Positions 1 to 7,802 of a stretch of 64,000 nucleotides of DNA are shown piece after piece. The notes below the pieces were generated by a model that did not search any database, was not told where the DNA came from, and worked only from the letters and a program-made list of their open reading frames with translations. The translations under genes were made by a program, and so were the position numbers. Numbering within the stretch: the first letter of the stretch is position 1; each line of letters begins with the position of its first letter. The DNA is from Rhodococcus sp. X156. GTDB lineage: Bacteria > Actinomycetota > Actinomycetes > Mycobacteriales > Mycobacteriaceae. The DNA is taken from the NCBI RefSeq assembly GCF_004006015.1, contig NZ_CP034766.1, positions 62,001 through 126,000 of the forward strand, given 5' to 3'.

Positions 1-102
1 CTGACCCGCAACCCGCAGGGCTGGACGATGACGGCCATCGGTGCGGTGGCCAACGGACGCACCTTCGCCGACCTGCTGCCGGTCGTGAGCACGACCCTGT
101 AG
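1..102 (+). CDS. TerD-family protein, C-terminal fragment (cut by window edge)
   Basis: Only the last 33 codons lie in the window, read in frame 1 to TAG at 100-102. The visible tail ([23 protein letters not shown]) has the W-x-[AV]-I-G ... GRTF-x-DLLP ending typical of the longer TerD/TerA-type proteins of actinobacterial Ter loci, and complete TerD genes follow directly. The assignment therefore rests on a short tail plus context. The next gene starts 49 bases downstream on the same strand with its own ribosome-binding site, so this is probably the upstream member of the same Ter arm. Confidence 0.55.
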   Translation: MTRNPQGWTMTAIGAVANGRTFADLLPVVSTTL

Positions 103-151
103 CCCGTCACCGGGGGCCGTCAGCTGGGGAAACCGCAAGAAAGAGGCTTCT

Positions 152-733
152 GTGAGCGTAGTGCTGAGCAAGGGCGGAAACGTCTCGTTGACCAAGGAGG
201 CCGGGGCAGCCGGTCTGAAGGCGGTGGTCGTCGGACTCGGTTGGGACGTCCGCACCACCACCGGGGTCGACTACGACCTGGACGCGTCCGCGCTGTTGTG
301 CGGCGCCAACGGCAAGGTGGTCTCCGACGAGCACTTCGTCTTCTACAACAACCTCGCCTCCCCGGACGGGGCGGTCGAGCACACCGGTGACAACCGCACC
401 GGTGAGGGCGAGGGCGACGACGAGCAGATCAACGTCAACCTGGCCACCCTCGGGGCAGAGGTCCAGAAGATCGTCATCGTGGTCTCCATCGACGACGCCG
501 ACGCCCGCGGGCAGAACTTCGGCCAGGTGAGCAACGCCTTCATCCGGGTGGTCAACCAGGCCAACGACGTGGAGCTGGCCCGCTTCGACCTCACCGAGGA
601 CGCCTCCACCGAGACCGCGATGATCTATGGCGAGCTGTACCGGCACAACGGTGAGTGGAAGTTCCGCGCCGTGGGCCAGGGGTACGCGAGCGGTCTTCGC
701 GGAATTGTCGTGGACTACGGCGTCAACGTCTGA
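152..733 (+). CDS. terD: TerD family protein (first complete copy)
   Basis: This 193-aa protein is a full-length single TerD domain, a beta-sandwich that binds Ca2+ and acts in tellurite and other stress responses. The start GTG at 152 is preceded by AGAAAGAGG. Conserved TerD landmarks are visible: the L-x-KGGNVSL N-terminus, the acidic strand YDLDASA, the Ca2+-loop region [15 protein letters not shown], the FGQV-x-NAFIR stretch, and the [13 protein letters not shown]-terminus. It is closely similar to the gene at 805 (tandem duplicates) and to the one at 5069 on the other strand. The family function is known only in outline; any role in sensing metal or membrane stress is inferred. Confidence 0.93.
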   Translation: MSVVLSKGGNVSLTKEAGAAGLKAVVVGLGWDVRTTTGVDYDLDASALLCGANGKVVSDEHFVFYNNLASPDGAVEHTGDNRTGEGEGDDEQINVNLATLGAEVQKIVIVVSIDDADARGQNFGQVSNAFIRVVNQANDVELARFDLTEDASTETAMIYGELYRHNGEWKFRAVGQGYASGLRGIVVDYGVNV

Positions 734-756
734 TTCCCCGACTCCACGGAAACGGG

Positions 757-762
757 CACACT
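757..762 (+). promoter_or_regulatory. Possible -10 element for second terD
   Basis: CACACT lies in the 71-base gap between the tandem terD genes and fits the loose actinobacterial NANNNT -10 pattern. It would give a leader of about 35 bases carrying AAGGAG at 794-799 before the GTG at 805. No convincing -35 box is seen. The two genes could equally be cotranscribed. Confidence 0.3.
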
Positions 763-804
763 GAAGCGAGCAATGGCTGTTCCGTCATCGATGAAGGAGC
801 TCTC

Positions 805-1386
805 GTGGGAGTAAGTCTGAGCAAGGGTGGCAACGTCTCGCTGACCAAGGAGGCGGGAACGGCCGGCTTGTCCGCGGTCACCGTCGGGCTCGGGTGGGAC
901 GTGCGCACCACCACCGGTACCGACTTCGACCTCGACGCCTCGGCCATCGCCTGCGGGGCCGACGGGCGGGTCTCCTCCGACCAGCACTTCGTGTTCTTCA
1001 ACAACCTGAAGACGCCGGACGGCGCCATCGAGCACACCGGTGACAACCTCACGGGTGAGGGCGAGGGCGACGACGAGCAGATCAAGGTGAACGTGGCGTC
1101 GCTGCCCGCCGACATCGACAAGATCGTCTTCCCGGTGTCCATCTACGACGGCGAGGCGCGCTCGCAGAGCTTCGGCCAGGTGCGCAACGCCTTCATCCGG
1201 GTGGTGAACCAGGCCAACAACACCGAGCTCGCCCGCTACGACCTCACCGAGGACGCCTCCACCGAGACCGCGATGGTCTTCGGCGAGCTCTACCGCAGCG
1301 GCGCGGAGTGGAAGTTCCGCGCGGTGGGACAGGGCTACGCCAGCGGCCTGCAGGGCATCGCTCAGGACTACGGCGTCAACGTCTGA
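805..1386 (+). CDS. terD: TerD family protein (second copy)
   Basis: A 193-aa TerD protein, near-identical in plan to the upstream copy. The start is set at GTG 805 (M-G-V-S-L-S-K-G-G) because AAGGAG lies five bases upstream and the three complete single-domain TerD proteins then begin alike; the frame stays open further upstream, but that would overlap the previous gene. The motifs [22 protein letters not shown] and [12 protein letters not shown] are all present. Relative to the first copy, FVFFNN replaces FVFYNN and residues in the middle strands differ, so the duplication is not recent. It is probably cytoplasmic and Ca2+-binding like characterised TerD proteins (family knowledge). Confidence 0.93.
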   Translation: MGVSLSKGGNVSLTKEAGTAGLSAVTVGLGWDVRTTTGTDFDLDASAIACGADGRVSSDQHFVFFNNLKTPDGAIEHTGDNLTGEGEGDDEQIKVNVASLPADIDKIVFPVSIYDGEARSQSFGQVRNAFIRVVNQANNTELARYDLTEDASTETAMVFGELYRSGAEWKFRAVGQGYASGLQGIAQDYGVNV

Positions 1387-1432
1387 CCCCGCTGCGGTCG
1401 TGTCGCTGGTCACCGGCGGTAGTGGCACCGGT

Positions 1433-1438
1433 TAGCCT
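1433..1438 (+). promoter_or_regulatory. Putative -10 (TAGCCT) for the AIM24 gene trio
   Basis: TAGCCT matches TANNNT in the 87-base gap after the second terD. A transcript starting about 7 bases later would carry a leader of roughly 30 bases including AGAAGGGAG just before the GTG at 1474. This would give the three AIM24 genes their own promoter. No clear -35 is visible. Confidence 0.45.
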
Positions 1439-1473
1439 GCAAGCCAACGACATCAGCCGGAGAAGGGAGACCC

Positions 1474-2097
1474 GTGGCTCAGCTGCGCGTCAACGGCTCA
1501 CGGGTGCTCGAGGCTCGGCTGCAGGGTGAGGCCATTCGTGCCATCACCGGCGCCATGGTGGCCTTCGACGGACAGGTGGCCTTCAAGAATGCCGGCCTCG
1601 GCGGCGGTGACGGCATCAAGGCCGCGCTCAAGCGCAAGGTGACCGGGGAGTCGCTGTCGCTGATGGAGTGCTCCGGCACCGGCGTGGTGCACTTCGCGGT
1701 GGACGCCCAGGACATCACCATCGTCGAGCTGGCCAACGAGACCCTGCAGGTCGAGTCCTCGCAGCTGCTCGCGCTGGTGGGCAAGCTGCAGACCGACGTG
1801 AAGTTCTCCGGGCTGCGCGGGGCCACCTCCGGGCAGGGCCTGTTCACCACGCTGGTCAGCGGGACGGGCACGGTGGCGCTGCTGTCGGCCGGTGGGCCGC
1901 CGATCGCGCTGGAGGTCGCGCCGCAGTTCCCGCTGGTGGTCGACCCGGACGCCTTCGTGGCCTGCCGCGGACAGCTCAACCAGACGTTCGTCACCGACGT
2001 GTCCTGGAAGTCGGTGATCGGCGAGGGCAGCGGTGAGCCGTTCTCGCTGCGCTTCGACGGCCAGGGCGTGGTCTACATCCAGCCCGCGGAGCGTTGA
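1474..2097 (+). CDS. AIM24 family protein, copy 1
   Basis: A 207-aa protein of the AIM24 family (PF01987), named after a yeast mitochondrial protein. Bacterial members form beta-rich folds of unknown activity and often sit in Ter/stress loci. The start GTG 1474 follows AGAAGGGAG. The recurring family stretches are visible: a central SGQGLF(T)T-x-V/L-SG-x-G and a C-terminal GSGEP-x-x-LRF-x-GQGVVYIQP. It has no signal peptide or membrane segment. Its stop codon overlaps the next start by one base (TGATG), so the trio is translationally coupled. A biochemical role cannot be given from sequence. Confidence 0.85.
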   Translation: MAQLRVNGSRVLEARLQGEAIRAITGAMVAFDGQVAFKNAGLGGGDGIKAALKRKVTGESLSLMECSGTGVVHFAVDAQDITIVELANETLQVESSQLLALVGKLQTDVKFSGLRGATSGQGLFTTLVSGTGTVALLSAGGPPIALEVAPQFPLVVDPDAFVACRGQLNQTFVTDVSWKSVIGEGSGEPFSLRFDGQGVVYIQPAER

Positions 2098-2777
2098 TGG
2101 TCCAGATCGAGCAGGTCAACAGCAGGGTCGCCAAGGCGACGCTGGTCCCCGGTCAGCACGTGCTGGCCCGTCGCGGGGCGATGCTCTACTACAGCGGCGA
2201 GGTCCAGTTCATCCCGCACTCGCCCGGCGGCGGGATGAACGGCGGCATGGGTGGCATGGGGGGCGTCGCCGGACTGGCGGGTCGAGCGATGTCCGGCGAG
2301 CACGTCGCCATGATGGCCGCCCAGGGCCAGGGCGAGGTCTTCTACGGCCACGCCGGCCTGCACGTCACGGTGATCAACCTGGACGGCTCCGCGATGCTCA
2401 CCGTGGAGGCCGACCGGCTGCTCGCCCACGACGCCTCGCTCAGCTCGTCGGTGGTGTTCCTCGGCTCGCAGGGCGGCGTGCGCGGCGCGGTGCGTGGGGC
2501 GATGACCGGGCAGGGCCTGTTCACCACCCAGCTGTCCGGGGTGGGCCAGGTGGCGGTGCTGTCCCACGGTGGGTCGTTCGAGATCCCGGTGGGCCCGGGC
2601 AGCCAGACGGTGGTGGACCCGCAGGCCTACGTCGGACACATCGGCAACCTGAGCCTGGACGTGTCGGCCTCGGTGGGCTGGCGCGACGCCGTGGGCCGCG
2701 GCTCCGGCGAGGCGATCCAGCTCAAGGTCAGCGGCCAGGGCGTGGTGTACGTCCAGGCGTCCGAGCAGAAGTTCTGA
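2097..2777 (+). CDS. AIM24 family protein, copy 2
   Basis: A 226-aa AIM24-family protein. ATG 2097 is preferred because it overlaps the previous TGA by one base; an in-frame TTG one codon earlier is possible. It has the family core (GQGLFTTQLSG-x-G near the middle, GSGEAIQLKVSGQGVVYVQ at the end) plus an unusual Gly/Met-rich linker after about residue 45 (GGGMNGGMGGMGG). It is about 20 residues longer than copy 1 because of that insert. The three adjacent paralogs suggest a hetero-oligomer, which is inference only. Confidence 0.85.
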   Translation: MVQIEQVNSRVAKATLVPGQHVLARRGAMLYYSGEVQFIPHSPGGGMNGGMGGMGGVAGLAGRAMSGEHVAMMAAQGQGEVFYGHAGLHVTVINLDGSAMLTVEADRLLAHDASLSSSVVFLGSQGGVRGAVRGAMTGQGLFTTQLSGVGQVAVLSHGGSFEIPVGPGSQTVVDPQAYVGHIGNLSLDVSASVGWRDAVGRGSGEAIQLKVSGQGVVYVQASEQKF

Positions 2778-2787
2778 GGAGGCCGCG

Positions 2788-3534
2788 ATGACAGACATCC
2801 TCAACCCCTACACGCTGCCGGTGGACGACAACGTCCCTGGCAACGACTACGCCTTCTGCGTGGAGGTGGGCAGCGCTCCGTGGTTCATGGCCAAGGGGGC
2901 GATGATCGCCTACTACGGGCAGATCACCTTCGAGCCGCTCGCCGCCACCACCGTCAGCGGCCTGGTCGCCGCCCGGTTCTCCTCCCCGCTGTACGTCCAG
3001 GACTGGGTGGTGACGCAGGGTCAGGGCAAGCTGGTCCTCGGCGACCGCGGCTTCAACATCAACTCCTACGACCTCGACGACGGCAACCTCACCATCCGCG
3101 CCAGCAACCTGCTGGCGTTCGAGACCGGGCTGAGCCTCAAGCAGTCGATCGTGCCGGGCTTCCTCACCCTGATCGGCACGGGCAAGTTCCTGGCCTCCAG
3201 CAACGGGCCGGTGATGTTCGCCGAGCCACCGGTGCGGGTGGACCCGCAGGCGCTGGTGGGCTGGTCGGACTGTCCGTCGCCGAGCCATCACTACGACGCC
3301 GGCTGGATGGGCAGCTTCCTGGGAGCGGCCCGGCACCTGGTGCTGGGCACCGAGACCGGTGAGGAGCGCCAGTTCGACTTCACCGGGGCGGGCACCGTGC
3401 TGATCCAGTCCAGCGAGGCGGTGCGGGCCGACCACCACGTGGTGAGCCACATCGAGTCGCAGACGGTGCTGCTGGGACAGCCGCAGCTGCAGCACCTGCA
3501 CCGCAGCATCGGTCAGCGCCTGCAGAGCAGCTAG
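2788..3534 (+). CDS. AIM24 family protein, copy 3
   Basis: A 248-aa AIM24-family protein starting at ATG 2788 behind a strong GAGGAGG. It is the most divergent of the three: the TGQG core motif is reduced (LTLIGTGKF), and a C-terminal extension of about 40 residues (after VLIQSSEAV) carries His/Gln-rich sequence (QPQLQHLHRS). It is ten bases downstream of copy 2, hence one operon. A perfect hairpin at 3545-3562 follows the stop and probably ends the transcript. The specific function is unknown. Confidence 0.82.
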   Translation: MTDILNPYTLPVDDNVPGNDYAFCVEVGSAPWFMAKGAMIAYYGQITFEPLAATTVSGLVAARFSSPLYVQDWVVTQGQGKLVLGDRGFNINSYDLDDGNLTIRASNLLAFETGLSLKQSIVPGFLTLIGTGKFLASSNGPVMFAEPPVRVDPQALVGWSDCPSPSHHYDAGWMGSFLGAARHLVLGTETGEERQFDFTGAGTVLIQSSEAVRADHHVVSHIESQTVLLGQPQLQHLHRSIGQRLQSS

Positions 3535-3544
3535 CCTGCCCCCG

Positions 3545-3562
3545 GCCCGGCTGGTGCCGGGC
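3545..3562. terminator. Bidirectional hairpin between convergent genes
   Basis: GCCCGGC and GCCGGGC form a perfect 7-bp stem with a 4-base loop (TGGT). It sits in the 42-base gap between the convergent AIM24 operon and the crotonase gene, so it can serve both strands. No T-tract follows, as is usual in high-GC actinobacteria. Confidence 0.6.
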
Positions 3563-3576
3563 TCGTCCAGTGCCGG

Positions 3577-4356
3577 CTACTTGCGGTGGAAGTCCCCGGG
3601 GCGCTTGGCCAGGAAGGAGTCCAGCGCCTCGGTGTGGTCGGCGGTGCCGGCCAGCTCGACGAACGCCTCGCCCTGCACCGCCATGAAGGCGTCCACGTCC
3701 AGGGTCTGGGCGCGGTTGAGCGCCTGCTTCACCTTCTCCACCGACAGCGGCACCCGGCTGGCGATGCGCTCGGCCCGCCTCAGCGCGGCGGGCAGCAGGT
3801 CCTCGGCGCTGGTCACCTCGGTCACCAGCCCCCAGCCCAGCGCCTGCGCCGGGGTGTAGCGGTCGCCGGTGAGCACCATCTCCTTGGCCGGGCCGAGGCC
3901 GATGGTGCGAGCGAGGCGCCAGAAGTTGGCGATCAGCCCGACGTTGACGCCGGCGGCGATGAAGAACGCCGACGAGACGCAGATCCGCAGGTCGCAGGCC
4001 AGCGCCACCTCCAGCCCACCGCCGACGACGGGACCGTTGATCGCCGCGATCACCGGCACTCGGCAGCGCTCCAGGGCCAGCGCCAGCTCGTCGAACTCCT
4101 GCAGGTAGATCCGGGCCTCGTCGGGGCCGGTGGCCACCCGCCGGGTCTCGGACAGCTCGGCGCCGGCGCAGAACGACCGGCCACCGCCGGTGAGCACGAC
4201 GCACCGCACGTCGAGGTCCTCGTTCACCTCCGCCAGGGCCGCCACCAGCTCGTCCCTGGCTTGCTTGTCCAGGGCGTTCTGCGGCGGCTTGGTGACGGTG
4301 ACCAGGGCGACGTGCGGTGCGGAGCGGGTGACGGTGACCCGCGGCTCGGTGCTCAC
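3577..4356 (-). CDS. Enoyl-CoA hydratase/isomerase family protein (crotonase fold)
   Basis: This 259-aa crotonase-superfamily enzyme would act on acyl-CoA substrates in fatty-acid or related catabolism. The oxyanion-hole segments are present: SFCAGAELS around residues 61-69 and INGPVVGGGLEVALACDLR around 107-124. The first catalytic glutamate is E116 in GGGLE. The second crotonase glutamate normally seen in a P-E-x-x-x-G-L motif seems to be Gly136 (AAGVNVGLI), so a simple syn-hydratase reaction is doubtful; isomerase, decarboxylase or thioesterase chemistry is possible. It sits inside the Ter locus without obvious connection. The start GTG has a CACAAT -10 six bases upstream, suggesting a leaderless mRNA. 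Confidence 0.85.
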   Translation of the reverse strand: MSTEPRVTVTRSAPHVALVTVTKPPQNALDKQARDELVAALAEVNEDLDVRCVVLTGGGRSFCAGAELSETRRVATGPDEARIYLQEFDELALALERCRVPVIAAINGPVVGGGLEVALACDLRICVSSAFFIAAGVNVGLIANFWRLARTIGLGPAKEMVLTGDRYTPAQALGWGLVTEVTSAEDLLPAALRRAERIASRVPLSVEKVKQALNRAQTLDVDAFMAVQGEAFVELAGTADHTEALDSFLAKRPGDFHRK

Positions 4357-4362
4357 CGGGCG

Positions 4363-4368
4363 ATTGTG
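4363..4368 (-). promoter_or_regulatory. -10 element (CACAAT) of leaderless crotonase gene
   Basis: Reading the minus strand, CACAAT ends 6 bases before the GTG at 4356. This fits the NANNNT plus 6-7 bases rule seen repeatedly in this window, with transcription starting at or next to the start codon. Confidence 0.45.
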
Positions 4369-4384
4369 CCTGAGGGCTCCGGTG

Positions 4385-5065
4385 CTACTTGCGGCCCCGG
4401 GCCCACGTGAGGCCCCAGCCGTAGGCGTCGTCCAGGGCGTCCTGCGCCCCCTCGACGTAGCGGACCTCGCGGCGAATCTTCAGGTCGCCACCGCCACCCT
4501 CCAGCAGCGCGATGGCGCACATCCGCGAACCACCGGCCTGCTCGTCCAGGCGCACCTCGATGGGGGCACCGCTGGCCGGAGTCAGCGTCACCACCCCGTT
4601 GGCCTGGTCGAAGCTGGGCGCACCGTCGTAGATGCACGCGAACACCAGCACCCGACGGATGTCCTTGGCGTGGGCGAGGTTGATGAACATGTCCTCGCCC
4701 CCGCTGTTGGCGCCGGAGCGGTCGTCACCGTTGAGGAAGATGTACGGCGCCTGCTCCAGCGACCCGAAGGAGTTGCCGAGCGCCTGGATGACGCCCTTGC
4801 TGCCGTCGTTCAGCTCGTACAGGCAGCCCAGGTCCAGGTCGATCGGCCGGGCGGCCGCGGCGGCGAGCTTCTTGAGGAACCCACCCTTGGCGGGCTCGGG
4901 GGAGCGTGCGTCCCAGTTCAGGTTCACCCGCAGCTGCCCGCTCTGCTTGCTCAGCGAGATGGAGGGGCTGGCCTTGGTCAGCGTCACCTTGCTCAGCGAC
5001 ACCGGGCCGCCGCCGTCGCCACCGGCCGCCGCGGCCGGCTTCCGCTTGTTGTAGTCGATGGCCAC
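4385..5065 (-). CDS. TerA-like / TerD-superfamily protein
   Basis: A 226-aa protein of the TerA-type branch of the TerD superfamily. The first ~35 residues are a low-complexity Ala/Gly tail ending in KVTLTKASPSISLSK, followed by the diverged domain: LRVNLNWDAR, an insert rich in Ala/Lys, then IDLDLGCLYEL (the acidic strand) and GDDRSGANSGGEDMFINL (the Ca2+-loop equivalent). The C-terminus (REVRYVEGAQDALDDAYGWGL) replaces the usual FRAVGQGY. It starts four bases after the stop of the TerD gene at 5069, so the two are surely cotranscribed (TerD first). Likely a partner subunit of the TerD proteins (inference). Confidence 0.85.
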   Translation of the reverse strand: MAIDYNKRKPAAAAGGDGGGPVSLSKVTLTKASPSISLSKQSGQLRVNLNWDARSPEPAKGGFLKKLAAAAARPIDLDLGCLYELNDGSKGVIQALGNSFGSLEQAPYIFLNGDDRSGANSGGEDMFINLAHAKDIRRVLVFACIYDGAPSFDQANGVVTLTPASGAPIEVRLDEQAGGSRMCAIALLEGGGGDLKIRREVRYVEGAQDALDDAYGWGLTWARGRK

Positions 5066-5068
5066 GGA

Positions 5069-5644
5069 CTAGACCGAGACGCCGTAGTCGGTGGCGATGC
5101 CCTTGAGGCCGGAGGCGTAGCCCTGGCCGACCGCGCGGAACTTCCAGTCGGTGCCGTTGCGGTAGAGCTCGCCGAAGACCATCGCGGTCTCGGTGGAGGC
5201 GTCCTCGGTGAGGTCGTAGCGGGCGATCTCGCTGCCACCGGTCTGGTTCACGATGCGGATGAAGGCGTTGCGCACCTGGCCGAAGCCCTGGTTGCGCGAC
5301 TCGGCCTCGTAGATGCTGACCGGGAACACGATCTTGTCGACCTCGGCGGGCACCTTGGCCAGGTCCACCTTGATGGCCTCGTCGTCGCCATCGCCCTCAC
5401 CGGTGAGGTTGTCGCCGGTGTGCTCCACGGAGCCCTCCGGGGACGTCATGTTGTTGAAGAAGATGAAGTGCTTGTCCGAGATCACCTTGCCGTTGGTGTC
5501 GACCATGATCGCCGAGGCGTCCAGGTCGAAGTCGGTGCCGGTGGTGGTGCGGGCGTCCCAGCCGAGGCCGACGAGCACGGCGGTCATGCCGGGCGCCTCC
5601 TTGGACAGTGAGACGTTGCCGCCCTTGCTCAGGCTGACTCCCAT
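5069..5644 (-). CDS. terD: TerD family protein (third complete copy)
   Basis: A 191-aa single-domain TerD protein on the opposite strand to the first pair. ATG 5644 is preceded by AAAGGAA. It has all family landmarks ([60 protein letters not shown]). It is closest in look to the copy at 805. It lies downstream of terB (54-base gap) and directly upstream of the TerA-like gene, giving the order terB-terD-terA-like on the minus strand, a common core arrangement for Ter sensors (established for the family). Confidence 0.94.
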   Translation of the reverse strand: MGVSLSKGGNVSLSKEAPGMTAVLVGLGWDARTTTGTDFDLDASAIMVDTNGKVISDKHFIFFNNMTSPEGSVEHTGDNLTGEGDGDDEAIKVDLAKVPAEVDKIVFPVSIYEAESRNQGFGQVRNAFIRIVNQTGGSEIARYDLTEDASTETAMVFGELYRNGTDWKFRAVGQGYASGLKGIATDYGVSV

Positions 5645-5698
5645 GGTGTGTTCCTTTCGGTTGTGGTGCGGGGGGTGGTGGAGCGGAGGAAGAGCGAG

Positions 5699-6154
5699 CT
5701 AGAGGTCGAACTCGCTGGGGTTGATCCCCAGGGCGTAGCAGGCGTCCTTGACGGCCTTGCGCTCGTCGGCGTCGAAGTTGCCGTCCGCGCCGCCGATGAT
5801 GATGCCGATCTGGATGACCGCGCGGCCCTGGTCCGGCTTGGACTTCAGCTTGCCGATGGTGGCGATGGCCTCGACCTGGCCGAAGGCGAAGTCCTTGTTG
5901 AGCTTGTCGCAGTACCAGTCGAACTTCTGCTGCAGCTCGGCAGGCGGGAAGATGGTCAGCACGTCGTTGCTGGCGATCAGAGCAGCGGTCTTCTGGCGCT
6001 CAGCGGCGTCGATGGAGCCGTCAGCGGCGGCGATCAAGGCGCACATCGCCATGCTGGCGTTGGCGAACTCCTTGCTCTTGAACTGGCCAGCCTTGGTCTT
6101 GAGCTGGTCGTTCATGGTCTGCGTCTTCGCTTTCAGCTGGTCCCAGAACGCCAC
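5699..6154 (-). CDS. terB: TerB family tellurite resistance protein
   Basis: This 151-aa TerB is an all-helical acidic protein that binds metal and is thought to bridge TerD sensors to membrane TerC. The start is set at GTG 6154 because GAGGAGA lies just upstream; the frame is open to 6232, but the extra residues look non-coding. The two acidic helix-loop motifs of the family are visible, DGSIDAAERQ and DGNFDADERKAV, where the Asp/Glu residues would bind divalent metal. Neighbours are terD downstream and a TerD-vWA gene upstream, separated from it by a hairpin, so terB probably opens its own transcript. Confidence 0.93.
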   Translation of the reverse strand: MAFWDQLKAKTQTMNDQLKTKAGQFKSKEFANASMAMCALIAAADGSIDAAERQKTAALIASNDVLTIFPPAELQQKFDWYCDKLNKDFAFGQVEAIATIGKLKSKPDQGRAVIQIGIIIGGADGNFDADERKAVKDACYALGINPSEFDL

Positions 6155-6262
6155 AGGCTCTCCTCGAGATCCGGACAGCCCGGTTGAGGCCATCGATTGT
6201 TCAAGCCTGCCAGGTGCGGAGTCAGCAGGCACGGTGCAATGGCCGTCGTGTTCAAGTCACCC

Positions 6263-6283
6263 GATTGCCGGGTTGCGGCAATC
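6263..6283 (-). terminator. Hairpin after the TerD-vWA gene
   Basis: GATTGCCG and CGGCAATC form a perfect 8-bp stem with a 5-base loop, beginning a few bases past the TerD-vWA stop codon on the minus strand. It lies in the 136-base gap before terB. Two copies of TGTTCAAG (6198-6205 and 6249-6256; CTTGAACA on the minus strand) also lie in this gap and could contain -35-like TTGAAC boxes for terB. Confidence 0.6.
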
Positions 6284-6290
6284 AGGCAGA

Positions 6291-7703
6291 TCAGCGGAGC
6301 AGGCCCTTGCCGCGGGCCTGGGTGATCCAGCCCGGGTACTCCGTCATCAGCAGCTCGAACAGCTGGTCGTCGGGGATGGCGGCGGGGTCCTCCACGGCGA
6401 AGAAGTCGGCGTTGTCGAGGTAGCGCCCCGGCATGTCGTCCAGCTCCTCCAGGAAGCGGAACTCGCTGCTGCCGCGGGCTGGAGCCGGGGCGGACTTGCG
6501 TCGGCCGAACAGCCCCGTGGACGGCGGGGGGGTGGGAGCAGCGCCGGGGGTGACGGAGCGCGAGCTGCGGCCGATGGCCATGAACTGCCAGAAGAGCGGC
6601 TCGTAGCTGGAGGAGACCACCTGCTCGCGGGCGCCGTCCTCGTCGAAGGTCTGGCCGTCGGTGACGAACATGACGTACACCGGCACCGCGGCGGAGAACG
6701 GCTCGCGCCGGGCCGCGGAGCTGCCGAAGTAGTGCTCGCGGATGAGCGCCATGGCCTTGCCGTAGTAGGTCGCCGGCTCCAGCCCGAACTCGCCGAGCAT
6801 GGTGGGGACGTAGTCGGTGCGGTTGTCCAGCTGCAGCGAACCCGCCTGGTGGCCGTTCTTGCCGAACAGGAAGACGTCCACCTGGCCGTCGTCGTCGAAG
6901 CGCAGGCCCAGCGCCAGGATGCGCTCGGCCAGGGCGGCGATGCTGCCGTTGCGGTAGAGCCGGTTCATCGACCCGGAGATGTCCAGGCACAGCGCCACCC
7001 GCGCGGTGTGCTCGCCCAGGCCGCGCTTCTCCAGCGACACCGCCGCCTTCTTGGTGAGGCTGAGCATCTCCGGCGCGCTGGTGGTGAGCTTCTTCTCCAG
7101 GTCGATCAGCTTCTGCTTCTTCAGGCTGACGGCGGGCGCGCCGGCTTGGGGGGTGGCCGGTGCGGCGGTCTGGGGGGCGGGTTCGTCGTCCACCGAGATG
7201 CCGAAGTCGGTGGCCAGTCCCCCCAGCCCCGCGGCGTAGCCCTGGCCGACGGCGCGGAACTTCCAGCCGTCGCCGCGGCGGTAGACCTCGCCGAGCACCA
7301 TCGCGGTCTCGGTGCTGGCGTCGGTGACGTCGAAGCGGACCAGCTCGGTGCCGGAGGGGTCCAGCAGGCGCATGTGCAGGCCCGGCACCGCGGCGAAGGT
7401 GCCGCCGTCGGCGGAGGCGGTGAGCACCACCGTCTCCACGTCGGCCTCGAGCCGGGAGGTGTCCACGGTGACCCCGTCGGTGCTGGCCCCCGTGCCCTTG
7501 CCGGTGTGGGACACCGCGCCCGAGGCGTGCTGAGGCTGGTTGTAGAAGACGAAGTCCGCGTCCGAGCGCACCTTGCCGGAGCCGGTGAGCAGCAGCGCGG
7601 CGGCGTCGACGTCCGGACAACCGGGTCCGGGGCTCCACGCCAGCTCCATCCGCACCACCGGAACCGAGAGCGCGACGTTGGAACCCTTGGCCATCAGCGT
7701 CAT
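6291..7703 (-). CDS. TerD domain - vWA domain fusion protein (TerF-like)
   Basis: This 470-aa fusion has a TerD domain at residues ~1-172 (VDAAALLL acidic strand, [20 protein letters not shown] end) and a Pro/Ala linker (~173-192). A von Willebrand A domain covers ~235-465 with an intact MIDAS start DISGS (D241, S243, S245) and downstream VTDGQT. Such TerF/TerY-type proteins are thought to mediate metal-dependent protein contacts within the Ter complex. ATG 7703 is chosen; ATG 7694 is an alternative, and no strong ribosome-binding site is visible for either. The gene is divergent from the aldolase-PRTase operon with a 99-base gap that must hold both promoters. Confidence 0.9.
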   Translation of the reverse strand: MTLMAKGSNVALSVPVVRMELAWSPGPGCPDVDAAALLLTGSGKVRSDADFVFYNQPQHASGAVSHTGKGTGASTDGVTVDTSRLEADVETVVLTASADGGTFAAVPGLHMRLLDPSGTELVRFDVTDASTETAMVLGEVYRRGDGWKFRAVGQGYAAGLGGLATDFGISVDDEPAPQTAAPATPQAGAPAVSLKKQKLIDLEKKLTTSAPEMLSLTKKAAVSLEKRGLGEHTARVALCLDISGSMNRLYRNGSIAALAERILALGLRFDDDGQVDVFLFGKNGHQAGSLQLDNRTDYVPTMLGEFGLEPATYYGKAMALIREHYFGSSAARREPFSAAVPVYVMFVTDGQTFDEDGAREQVVSSSYEPLFWQFMAIGRSSRSVTPGAAPTPPPSTGLFGRRKSAPAPARGSSEFRFLEELDDMPGRYLDNADFFAVEDPAAIPDDQLFELLMTEYPGWITQARGKGLLR

Positions 7704-7802
7704 ACGTACATCGTGCCTCGTGGGGCACGGCGTGCACAGGCGACTGGGGCAAACGGGCAGACTGACGGCGACGACCACCGCCGCTCGCCGAGGAGACAAC
7801 CC

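Noticed and set aside
4130..5611. 493-codon plus-strand frame over the TerA-like and TerD genes
   Set aside because: Shadow frame opposite two genes with recognisable TerD features; no ribosome-binding site and no domain.
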